From: CAZDDW01 sp964480695
GTDB lineage: Bacteria; Patescibacteriota; Patescibacteriia; UBA9934; CAZDDW01
Assembly: GCA_964480695.1 (NCBI GenBank)
Contig: CAYZPO010000019.1
Location: 1 to 17,358, forward strand
DNA length: 17,358 nucleotides
Direction of reading: 5' to 3'
The position numbers and the translations under genes are program-made. The notes beneath the pieces were generated by a model that did not search any database, was not told the DNA's origin, and saw only the letters and a list, made by a program, of their open reading frames with translations. Positions within the stretch are counted from its first letter, which is position 1; each line of letters starts with the position of its first letter. Of this stretch, positions 1 through 9,200 are shown piece after piece.

Positions 1-16
1 GCAACAAAAAATAATT

Positions 17-694
17 ATGTCTAATGTCTGGGTAGTCATACCTGCATACAATGAAGAACAGAAATTAGGCGAAGTGCTTCGCAGAGTTTTGGAGTTTGTA
101 CCGAACGTGGTTGTAGTTGATGATGGGTCTCGTGACAAAACGTTCGAAGTAGCTCACCGAGCCGGTGTCCACGCTCTTCGACATCGAATCAATCGCGGGC
201 AAGGCGCAGCGCTAGCAACCGGGATCGAATTCGCTCTTCGTCGCGGAGCTGATATTATTGTCACCTTTGACTCTGACGGTCAGATGCAGGCCAGTGATAT
301 TCCAATGATGATAGAGCCAATTGAGTCTGGTGAAGTCGAAGCAGTTCTAGGATCTCGCTTTGTTGAGAAAACAGTTCGTAACATGCCTAAGCTACGCGAG
401 ATAATAGTGCGTGGTGGAATCTTGTTCACTCGCATTTTGTCACGAATCAACGTAACGGACACACACAATGGATTTCGTGCATTGTCTCGGAATGCAGCTG
501 AGCAGATTAAGATTGAACAGGATAAGATGGCTCATGCCTCTGAAATTCTGGACCAGATTTCTAAGAAAAAGATTAAATTTGTTGAGCGTCCGGTTACAAT
601 TACCTACACCGATTATTCTATGTCGCGAGACAATAACTCAAACCTCAATGCGATCCGCATTGCTGCACGGATGATATTCTCTAAGCTTTTTTAA
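17..694 (+). CDS. Family 2 glycosyltransferase (dolichol-phosphate-mannose-synthase-like)
   Basis: The 225-aa product is a short, soluble-looking GT-A fold glycosyltransferase, expected to move a sugar from a nucleotide donor to a lipid carrier or glycan at the inner face of the membrane. Visible motifs are the N-terminal PAYNEE (residues 9-14), VVDDGSRDKT (33-42) for nucleotide binding, and the metal-binding D-S-D at residues 85-87 within FDSDGQ. There is no membrane segment, unlike many polyprenyl-phosphate transferases. The next gene (1 nt away) encodes a DUF2304 membrane protein, a frequent partner of such transferases, and could provide the membrane anchor. The ATG at 17 lacks a clear Shine-Dalgarno sequence. 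It is the only start that keeps the whole PAYNEE strand. Donor and acceptor cannot be read from the sequence. Confidence 0.93.
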   Translation: MSNVWVVIPAYNEEQKLGEVLRRVLEFVPNVVVVDDGSRDKTFEVAHRAGVHALRHRINRGQGAALATGIEFALRRGADIIVTFDSDGQMQASDIPMMIEPIESGEVEAVLGSRFVEKTVRNMPKLREIIVRGGILFTRILSRINVTDTHNGFRALSRNAAEQIKIEQDKMAHASEILDQISKKKIKFVERPVTITYTDYSMSRDNNSNLNAIRIAARMIFSKLF

Positions 695-695
695 T

Positions 696-1046
696 ATGAC
701 AATACAGATACTAGCAACATTATTTATTGCCTTCGTCATCGGTCGTACGGCCGGACGATATAAACTCAAACAGATTAGTGGGCGACTATTTATTTTCTGG
801 ATCCTGTTCTGGGCGGTTGCACTGCTTTTGTTCTGGATGCCGCAGTTATCGGATCGTGTAGCCCAGCTCCTGCAGGTCGGTCGTGGTGTTGATGCGATCA
901 CTTATATTTCGCTGGTAGTGATTTTCTATCTCATGTTCCGGATTTTTAATCGTTTCGAACGCATGGAACGGCAGATGACCAAATTAGTCCGAGAAGTTGC
1001 TATTCAAGAAGGAGAAAAAGATGTTCAGAAAAAGGAAACAAATTAA
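696..1046 (+). CDS. DUF2304 family small membrane protein
   Basis: The 116-aa protein has three hydrophobic segments (about residues 2-16, 31-47 and 68-82), followed by a charged helical tail (83-116, rich in Glu, Arg and Lys) that probably lies in the cytoplasm. The arrangement, with a Phe-Trp-rich second helix and a Gly-Arg-Gly turn before the third, matches the DUF2304 family. That family has no proven biochemical role but is habitually encoded next to GT2 glycosyltransferases, as here. I infer that it anchors or assists the upstream enzyme. The ATG is 1 nt after the upstream TAA, and the last 26 nt overlap the start of the tsaC-like gene, so translation of the three genes is probably coupled. 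Confidence 0.85.
   Translation: MTIQILATLFIAFVIGRTAGRYKLKQISGRLFIFWILFWAVALLLFWMPQLSDRVAQLLQVGRGVDAITYISLVVIFYLMFRIFNRFERMERQMTKLVREVAIQEGEKDVQKKETN
1009..1014 (+). promoter_or_regulatory. Shine-Dalgarno site deciding the tsaC start
   Basis: AAGGAG sits 6 nt before ATG 1021 and lies inside the end of the DUF2304 coding region. It favours the ATG at 1021 over the TTG at 997, which has no such site. Confidence 0.75.
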
Positions 1047-1656
1047 ACAGGCAGTCGAAGTTCTTCGAAACGGAGGTGCTGTGGTTTTTCCAACTGAGAC
1101 CAGTTATGGACTTGCGGCTGATGCGACCAATCTTGAAGCTGTGGAGCGCTTGATGAAGATTAAAGGTCGCGGAACAAAGACCCTGCCGCTGATCGTGGGT
1201 GATCTGAAAATGGCTCAGCGATTGGTTGAGTTTTCAGAATCAGCTCTGCGTCTAGCTAAGAGATATTGGCCTGGGCCGTTGACGATGGTGTTGTCTGTAC
1301 GCTCGGACTTCTCAGCCAACTTGTTGGCGTCGAGTCAGACGGGAACAAGTTCCCTGAGAAGTACATTATCACCCCACTGTGTCGAAGACGGACAAGTCGC
1401 GATTCGTATTTCTTCGCATCCGGTCGCACGCAAACTATCGCAACGACTCGATGGTCCGATCGTGGCCACCTCAGCCAACCGTTCGGATCAACCGGACTGT
1501 TACTCGGTCGAACAGATCAAGGAACAGTATCAAGGATACCAAGAGCCAGATTATTTTATTGATGTTGGTGAACTATTACAGGCCGCACCTTCGACCGTGA
1601 TCAAGCTCGACCGTGATCAGATTAAAGTTTTACGACAAGGTGAAATTAAACTATGA
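1021..1656 (+). CDS. tsaC: TsaC/YrdC/Sua5-type threonylcarbamoyl-AMP synthase
   Basis: This 211-aa protein should make threonylcarbamoyl-AMP from threonine, bicarbonate and ATP, the first step of the t6A37 modification of ANN-decoding tRNAs. Family signatures are clear: FPTETSYGL (residues 23-31), K48-x-R50 followed by PLI, WPGPLT (83-88), VAIRIS (126-131), and the conserved SAN at 151-153. The C-terminus has the usual STVI...VLRQGEI ending. The start was set at ATG 1021 because AAGGAG lies at 1009-1014 with 6-nt spacing. A TTG eight codons upstream has no comparable site. A stretch of about 30 residues (94-125), between the PGPLT strand and VAIRIS, is longer than I expect and rich in Ser and Thr. 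The gene overlaps the DUF2304 gene by 26 nt and rsmA by 4 nt (ATGA). Confidence 0.93.
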   Translation: MFRKRKQIKQAVEVLRNGGAVVFPTETSYGLAADATNLEAVERLMKIKGRGTKTLPLIVGDLKMAQRLVEFSESALRLAKRYWPGPLTMVLSVRSDFSANLLASSQTGTSSLRSTLSPHCVEDGQVAIRISSHPVARKLSQRLDGPIVATSANRSDQPDCYSVEQIKEQYQGYQEPDYFIDVGELLQAAPSTVIKLDRDQIKVLRQGEIKL

Positions 1657-2477
1657 GTATCCTGGCAAAAAAATCTTTTGGTCAGCATTGGCTCAAAAGC
1701 AAAGCGATCGTTAAGCGAATCGTTGAGGCAGCAGAAATCAGTCCACAGGACTGCGTCCTTGAGATCGGGCCAGGGAAGGGAATACTTACCCAAGCGCTGC
1801 TAGAGAAAACCAAGAGCGTTACGGCTGTGGAAGCAGATCGTGATCTAGTACCACATCTAAAGAAAAAGTTTGGTGAACAGATTAATTTGGTCCAAGGCGA
1901 TGTTTTGAAACAGACCAACACCAAACTCGTTGAGACCTGTCCATGCTCGCTTAAGAAAACTTGCGAGAAGCGTTACAAATTTGTGGCCAACCTTCCGTAT
2001 AATGTTGCCAGCGCTGTGATCGCCAAGTTCTTGGTCGAAGAACCTCGACCAAGTCGCATGGTCGTTATGGTTCAACGCGAAGTTGCAGATCGGATTACGG
2101 CTAAGCCACCACAAATGGGCCTGTTCTCGGTAGTGTGCCAACTTTATGCTGATGTAAAAAAAGTTTGCCACGTTAAACCAGGTTCATTTTCACCACCACC
2201 AAAAGTAAATTCAACTGTACTGCAGTTTGATTTGGCTCCGTTAAGTAAAAAACGAGTCCGACCACTGGAAACAGAAGCGATAATTCGCTTAGCTAAGGCT
2301 GGTTTTAGAAATCGGCGCAAACAACTTCACCGAAATTTAGCTGATGCCAAGATAGTTTCTTCAGAACGCACCAAACAAATTTTAACTAAAATGAAACTTT
2401 CAGAAACCGCTCGCGCGCAAGAATTGACCCTTAAAAACTGGATAACTTTATTTCAAGCCATTTCTAAGCTTAAATAA
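1653..2477 (+). CDS. rsmA: 16S rRNA (adenine-N6)-dimethyltransferase RsmA/KsgA
   Basis: RsmA dimethylates two adjacent adenines in the 3'-terminal hairpin of 16S rRNA, using SAM, as a late check of small-subunit assembly. All family motifs are present: KKSFGQHWL (residues 6-14), the SAM-binding LEIGPGKGILT (36-46), acidic E60, GD at 82-83, the catalytic NLPYN (113-117), and FSPPPKVNS plus FRNRRKQL in the C-terminal part. The 274-aa length is normal. The ATG overlaps the tsaC stop as ATGA, indicating translational coupling. One oddity is a short segment before the catalytic motif holding three cysteines (C96, C98, C104) in a CPC-x5-C pattern, not usual for the family. TAA ends the gene; no terminator is visible in the 47 nt before the next gene, which instead contain a new promoter. 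Confidence 0.97.
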   Translation: MSILAKKSFGQHWLKSKAIVKRIVEAAEISPQDCVLEIGPGKGILTQALLEKTKSVTAVEADRDLVPHLKKKFGEQINLVQGDVLKQTNTKLVETCPCSLKKTCEKRYKFVANLPYNVASAVIAKFLVEEPRPSRMVVMVQREVADRITAKPPQMGLFSVVCQLYADVKKVCHVKPGSFSPPPKVNSTVLQFDLAPLSKKRVRPLETEAIIRLAKAGFRNRRKQLHRNLADAKIVSSERTKQILTKMKLSETARAQELTLKNWITLFQAISKLK

Positions 2478-2502
2478 AGCGCTGGCGCGACCAATTCGCT
2501 TC

Positions 2503-2511
2503 TGGTATAAT
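2503..2511 (+). promoter_or_regulatory. Extended -10 promoter of the TSP3/giant-protein unit
   Basis: TGGTATAAT is a perfect extended -10 element (TG-n-TATAAT, hexamer at 2506-2511). The -35 position holds no good TTGACA match (TGGCGC at 2483-2488 with 17-nt spacing), as is usual when the extended -10 is strong. Initiation about 7 nt downstream would fall near 2518, only some 7 nt before ATG 2525, which has no Shine-Dalgarno sequence. Confidence 0.7.
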
Positions 2512-2524
2512 TAAGCTAATATTT

Positions 2525-3229
2525 ATGCCTAGCCCTTCAAGCAACAAACAGCAAGGGCCGTTTTCCCACTTTGAGCATAAGGTGGCGCTTTTGCTTATTT
2601 TTGTTCTCGGCTTTGGTGGCTTAATTTTGGGAGTCAAATATGTGGGCAAAGGCTTGCAAGTTCCTTTTTATGACATTTTGTATTATGACGGCGAGCAGTT
2701 TTTAACAGCCAATGAGGAAGAAGAGGCTGAAACGCAAAGATTGCGAGAAACAGATACGGATGAAGACGGGATTTCTGATTACAATGAACTTTACGTTTAT
2801 GAAACCAGTCCGTATTTAAATGACTCGGACTCTGACGGTTACAGTGATTATCAAGAGGTTTTTTCTGGGAACGATCCTAATTGTCCCACAGGCCAGGACT
2901 GTGGTTTTTATTTTGCTTCAGCTGATGCAGCTGGGCCAGGGGTGAGTGCAGAAGAGTTTATTGAAGGAGTGCCTAATTCTGGGATTACTCCTCCAACAGA
3001 AGTGACGTTTGAAACTGAAGCAGATGTTTTTGATTATTTTGGACAGATGAGTGTAGAACAAATTAGAGAAACTTTGATTATGGCCGGAGCTTCTGAAGAA
3101 ATGGTTAATGCCATGGATGATGAAACTTTGGTTGGTTTGTTTAACGAAGCTTTAAGTGAGGCTGGAGATACTGGAGATTTAATTGACAGTGTTGAAGAAG
3201 AAGCAGCTTCAGAAGAAACTACAGAATAA
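2525..3229 (+). CDS. Membrane-anchored thrombospondin type 3 repeat protein
   Basis: The 234-aa protein has one N-terminal membrane segment (about residues 20-37) after a short hydrophilic start, then an acidic stretch (64-68 are E-rich), then a thrombospondin-type-3 calcium-binding block at about 77-119. Its motifs are DTDEDGISD and DSDSDGYSD, the usual D-x-D-x-D-G-x-x-D ligand pattern. Two cysteines follow (C120, C126) and could pair. The C-terminal part (about 165-215) looks like a small helical domain and ends in a Glu-rich tail. I infer an extracytoplasmic protein held by its N-terminal helix and rigidified by calcium. It precedes the giant secreted protein by 5 nt, so the two are presumably made together. 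The start is the only in-frame ATG giving the full membrane helix, and it lies almost at the predicted transcription start. Specific function unknown. Confidence 0.88.
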   Translation: MPSPSSNKQQGPFSHFEHKVALLLIFVLGFGGLILGVKYVGKGLQVPFYDILYYDGEQFLTANEEEEAETQRLRETDTDEDGISDYNELYVYETSPYLNDSDSDGYSDYQEVFSGNDPNCPTGQDCGFYFASADAAGPGVSAEEFIEGVPNSGITPPTEVTFETEADVFDYFGQMSVEQIRETLIMAGASEEMVNAMDDETLVGLFNEALSEAGDTGDLIDSVEEEAASEETTE

Positions 3230-3234
3230 TAAAT

Positions 3235-6200
3235 ATGGAATTTTTAAAGAAAAACAAAAAACGATTTATTATCGGAACCTGCCTAGCTCTATTTGTTGGG
3301 GTTTTTGTGGTTTCCAGTGTTTTTAGTGTCCGACCAGCTTTGGCTCAGGACGCTGATCCAGCAGAGGTTTCTGCCACGATTATTCGTGGAGTTCCTGGTA
3401 ATCCATTGACTACAGATATCCCAGCCGCTAGTTCAGATGTGATCATGATGACTAATAAAAATTTGATCAAGAAACCACTGCGGATTGTTTTGAAAAATGT
3501 TTTGATCAACCTGTTGAGTACAGTTATTAATCGTTTGGCTTATGATGCTGCCACCTTCATGGCTGCCGGAGCCAGCGGCCAGCAACCGTCATTCCAATAT
3601 AAGAGCGCTGAGGCCTATTTTGAAGATCTTGGTTTAGACATTGTTGGATTTCATTTAGATGCTTTAAATGAATTTATTTCTGAAGGCGGAGTTTATTTTG
3701 ATGTTTGTATACCGCAGGACCCTTTTGTTATTTTGGCTCTTCAATTAGGAATTCGTTCAGCTTATGATCGCCCTGAACCAGATTGTACAGTTACGGATCT
3801 TTGGGATAATTGGAAAGGTGAAGTTTCTTCAATTATTAATCGTTACAAGCCACAAGGAGAAAATCCGCAGTCTTATCTTTTAGAACAGTTTAAGCAGATC
3901 TATAATCCAGGACAAAATGAGCTTTCAGCTACTATCGGTTTGAGTATTAATGTTCATGATCAGGCCATGCAAGCAAAATGGCTTGGAATGACAGAAATGT
4001 TATCTAAGGATGGTTACAATGACGTGGTTAATATGATTACTGGAAATGTTGAAACCCCGGCCTCGTTGATTGAACATAAGACCGAAGATGCTATTGTTGA
4101 ATCTAAGAACCGTGAAGCTGAGATGAATTGGGATGCGATTATCACTGACCAAGAGATCTTTACTCAGATGGGGCTTTCTGCTGCTTCGGTTTTCTTAAAC
4201 ACCTTTCTGTCTGAATTTTTACAGAATATTTATGACGGTCTTTGGGATGTAGATATTGTTGAAGCTGATCCTTTTTCCGGGGAGCTAGCCAATATTCCAG
4301 GACGATCAGCGGCAGAAGAAAAATATCGAGATATGCTTAGTGTGGAAGTGATTTCTTTGGACACCTTTAGTCCGATCACTGAACTCATGGCCTGTCCAGG
4401 AGCTACCAGCCGCAGTCTTTTCAACTGTGCTATTGATTCCAATTTAGCTACTGCACTTTCTCAGTCAGAAACCGGAAATCCAATGACCGTGCAGGAGGCT
4501 TTGGATGAAGGTTTGCTTAGCGGGGGCTGGCCTTTAATTCCATCTAGTGATTACGCCAGGAACCAAGATCCGTACTGTTACACTTACGGCTACTGTTATG
4601 GAAACATGGTTAAACTTCGACGCTTCCGGGTTATTCCAGTGGGTTGGGAAATGGCAGCTAATTCGTCATATAACTCTGGAGATAATCCGATTACTCTGCA
4701 GGAAGTGGTTGATGATTTCTATGACTGTAATGATGATGGAGAGATAGATAGTTCACACCCATGGTGTCACTTGATTGATCCAAACTGGGTTCTTAAAGCT
4801 CCTGAAACATCGTGTCCAGCCGTAGCTCCAGGAGAATTATTAGCTTCCACCGGAACAAATATCCGTCACTCCTACTGTATGGATACACCAAGTTGTATTG
4901 CTGAAGATGATCAAGGTAATTGTATCGGTGGTGAGGGCTACTGTGTTCGTGAGAAAAATATTTGGCGCTTCCGAGGTGATGACTGTCCAGAACAGTACTC
5001 CAGTTGTTTATCGTTCCAGAACATTGATACAGGGGAAACTGGAGACTGGCTTTTAAATACTGCGGAGTATGATTCTTGTAATGCTGATAATGCTGGTTGT
5101 CGTTGGTATCGAACTAATAAATATTTTGATGATCTAGGCACAGATGATTATGATGACGACGAGTATGCTTGGTTGGCTGGTGATGAAGAATATTTGACTG
5201 AAGGTCGTGATGCTGATGTTCTGACTTCGCAAAGTTCCCCAACAACTTACGAATATGACACTGATGATGACGGGACTGATGACTACTCTTATGCCATCTA
5301 TGCTTACGAGGATCGTCGCTATTTCAACAATGATGTTGCTGAGTGTTCTGAGGATGAGGTTGGTTGTACCGAGTTGATTACCAAGACTGACACAGTTTTC
5401 TTAAATGCAGTAGCTAACCCAAGTTTTGAAGATGATGATGACGAAAACGGCTTGCCAGATTTGTGGTGGGGAATTACTGAGGATGAATATTATGACGATC
5501 AGGGTGATACTGCTTATGGACTTGATCATGTGGTAACTGATACTTCCTCTGACTTTTATCAGGAAATCCTTTTGCCAGCCAATCGTTTCTATACTTATAG
5601 TTTCTTTGCTGCCCAGGTGGACGGAAGCAGTGCCGGAAGCGTAGGTATGTCACTTTATGACCTGGACGGGAATGAGGCGGATTTGAGTGGTCTGACTTAT
5701 TTGGGTGACTGTGAATTAGTTGGTGGTAATAATAATCGCCTGCGAGTTCAATTAAGTGATCCAGGCGAAGATTACATACGTTATAGTTGTACTTTTACTA
5801 CTCCGGCCTATGACACCATGGCTAGATTGCGTGTGCGCATTAGTTCTGGTGAGTTGCGTTTCGATGCTTTCCAACTTGAAGAAGGATCGGTTTTGAATGA
5901 TTTCCAAACCGGATACGGTGCTTCATATATTACTTATAATTATTTGCAGGTGCCACCAAATTATCTTGGCTGCACCGGGGCTGAGACTGATCCAAACGAA
6001 TGTGATGATTATGCTCCAATGTGCTCGTCTTTAGATGTTGGCTGTGAACTGTATACTCCTGAGGACGGTGACCCAGCAGTGCCAGCGATTATCAGCGAGC
6101 TTGATGAATGTCCGTTTGAGTGTGTTGGCTATGACACTTATAAACAGGAAGCTACGACATACGATGACGAAGATTTCCCACTTTACTTTATTCCAGATAC

Positions 6201-9200
6201 GGCTGACTCTTGTGAAGAATCTAGTGTAGGTTGTGACGAGTTCACAAATTTAAATACTGTAGATGCTGGTGGTGAAGGTCTGGAGTACTATACTTATCTA
6301 CGCATGTGTTCTCCGGCTGATGACCTGGACGATGATGATTGGTCTACCTTCTATACTTGGGAAGGTTCTGACCAGGATGGTTATCAGTTGGTTTCTTGGA
6401 ACCTGCTTGAGTCTAATCTGGGTGGAGCCACTGATGATCTATTTTATAGTGGAGTCGAAGAAGTGAATGTCGGTGCTGCTCCATGTGTTAATCCGCGCCT
6501 GTCTGATGAAACTACTCTTGAGTGTGATGATGTTGGTTATGAGAATGATGACAATGATAGCGGTTGGGAAGCGATTAGGAGGGTAGAAGATTGTGATGAA
6601 CACGATGATATTTTTGATAATCCAGATTGTCGTGAATTCTACGATGGTGATGGAAATATTCACTATCGTCAGTTTTCTGACACAGCCACCATTACTGACG
6701 ACTGCGCTCCTTATCGCAAGAGCGAGTCTGAAGAAGATGACTGTGACATGTCCGGTGGTTACTGGACTGAGTCTGGTGAGTGTCGCTACCTAGGTTATAT
6801 TGATGAGAGTACTGAATGTAGTTCAATTTCTAACGGTTGTCGTTCCTATACAGGTGGAGCCGGTCGCAACGCTTCAACTATTTTCTCTGATGACGTTGAA
6901 GATGATTCGCTTGAGGAGTGGAGCGGAACTAGTTCTGACGCCACTGTTTCCAATGAATCTGTTGCTGTTGGTGGTCATTCTATTCATGTAACTACCGGCA
7001 CTCTTGATACTTTGTATCTTGATGAAGATGATCTGACTCAAGCGTGTGAGGACGGTACAATGTGTACTATTGAGGATCTTGGTGGATCCAATTGTGACGT
7101 TACCGGAACCGATGATCTTGATTACTGTGGTTCGTTGGTTAATGGTTTGGTTGTTGGTAAGACCTACATTGTTTCTTTCTGGGCCAAAGGTATCGGTGAC
7201 TTAGAAGCGTCTTTGATAGATGATACAGGCAATGGCGACGTTCATGATTTTGAAGCCAGTGCTATTACTCTTTCTAGTAGTTGGGAGCTTTATGAAATGG
7301 GGCCACTAGATACAACTGGTTTTGAAGACTTCGATGACACAGCCATCTTGCGTTTTGAAGGCACAGACGAGTTCTATATTGATAACATTATTCTGAAGGA
7401 GGCTGAGGATAACATTACTTTGATCAAAGATTCCTGGGTCACCCCTTCAACCTGTGACCAGACACCAGAAGAAGTTGAATCTGAGCAGTACTATCTTGGT
7501 TGTGAAGCTTATATGGATCGAGCTGGTGATGATTTCTATTTGTATCAGTTTAGTCAGCTTTGTTCAGAAAGTGTAGTTGGTTGTGAGGCTTACTATGATA
7601 CTCAGAATTCTGAGGGAGTTTATCCGCAGGTTTATAATGTTGCCTGTAATGCTGTTGATGTAAATGATGTTTCGCTCTTTGCAGGTGATGTAGGAGTTTG
7701 TTCCAATGATTCCTCGATTACCTGTGATCTTGATGATGACTGTGATGATCCTGGTGAGTGTGTTGCTGCCACAGCCACAAGCTGTGTTATGACTGATGAC
7801 TTGGGCAACAGTACTACTGTTTGTACGATCGCGGTTGGTCAAAATGAGTGTTTCTTTGACTGGAACGGTAATTTGCCAAGCACTCTTCCAGACAACATCA
7901 GTCTTGGTCCAGAAGCTGTGGTTGTGCCAAATGATGTTGGGGTTTATCTGATCGATGCTGGTGATGGAACTTATGATTGTAACTCAGCCTATGTTGGTTG
8001 TACTGAATTTGGTAATCCAACCTTTGATCAAACTCAATCTGAAGTAACAGAATTTGAATCAGTTTATTTCTTAGATCTTCCTGATGAGTATTCCAGCCAG
8101 CTGTGTGAACATGAAGAATTGTTCTGTGCTGCTTGGTCGACTAACGAAGACGGTAATTTCTATTTCAAAGATCCAGAGGAGAAATTGTGTGAGTACAAGA
8201 GCTCAGTTACTTTGAATAGTCGAGATTACTATGGTTGGTTCCGGGCTAACACTGAGGATCCTTGTTACTTTGATGACGAGGACGGTGATGGGGCCTTTGA
8301 TCCAACTAACGAAGTTGAATACGCCTCAGTTTATCTGATTTCTGGAGAAGAGATCGGTATGTGGCGTAATGGTGACAGTGAATATGATGGTTGGGTTGGG
8401 GAGTGTGATTCTCAATATGATCGTTGTGCTGAGTTTGTTGATGTAATGGATACTAATGAGGGTGAAAATGTTGACGGAACCTCTTACTACTTCTTAAAGA
8501 ACGAAAAGATTTCTGAAGACGAGCTGCCAGATTCTCAAAAGTGTAGCGGTGAAGCATCGTTACGCGAAGGATGTGTACTCTTTAATGATTACACGGATTC
8601 TGGTTTGGACTGGAACGCCAGTGCTTCTTATGTCCTTTCCGAACACGCTGATGTAGTTATGGGCGATGCCCCATTTAGCCCGCAGACTCCAGTGGATTGT
8701 TCTACCGATGAAGGAGGAATTTACACTTTGGTTGACGGTACTCAGGTCGATCTTTGTTGGAATCGCTGTCAGTATGCGTCTTGGGATCGAAACGGTTACG
8801 TTGACTATTATTACGGATCAGGGTCATGTTTAGTTGATGCTGATTGTCCTGGGTATGAGATTAATTCAGAGTACGTTCTTTCTGGCTCCTGCTTAACTTA
8901 TACCAGCGAGAACGAAATTACAGAGACGTGTATTGCTGATGAAACTTGTCCGTCAAGTAAGTTGACTAATGACGTGAACACAATCCAGCGAGTTTATCGT
9001 GATCGCGAATGTGCTGAGTGGTTGACCTGTCGTTCTGGTGGATTCTCTTGGGATCAGCGAACCAATAGTTGGAAGAATATCTGTACTCAGATCACTTCCT
9101 GTGATGAATATTCAGCTCAAGGCGATGCTTCATTCTGTACTGGCTTCCCACAAAATGATTTTGAACTACTTTCTGATGCGACTTACAGCACCCGAGATGT

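Noticed and set aside
997..1020. TTG start for the tsaC gene, adding eight residues
   Set aside because: The ATG at 1021 has an AAGGAG site at the right distance and fits the family N-terminus better.
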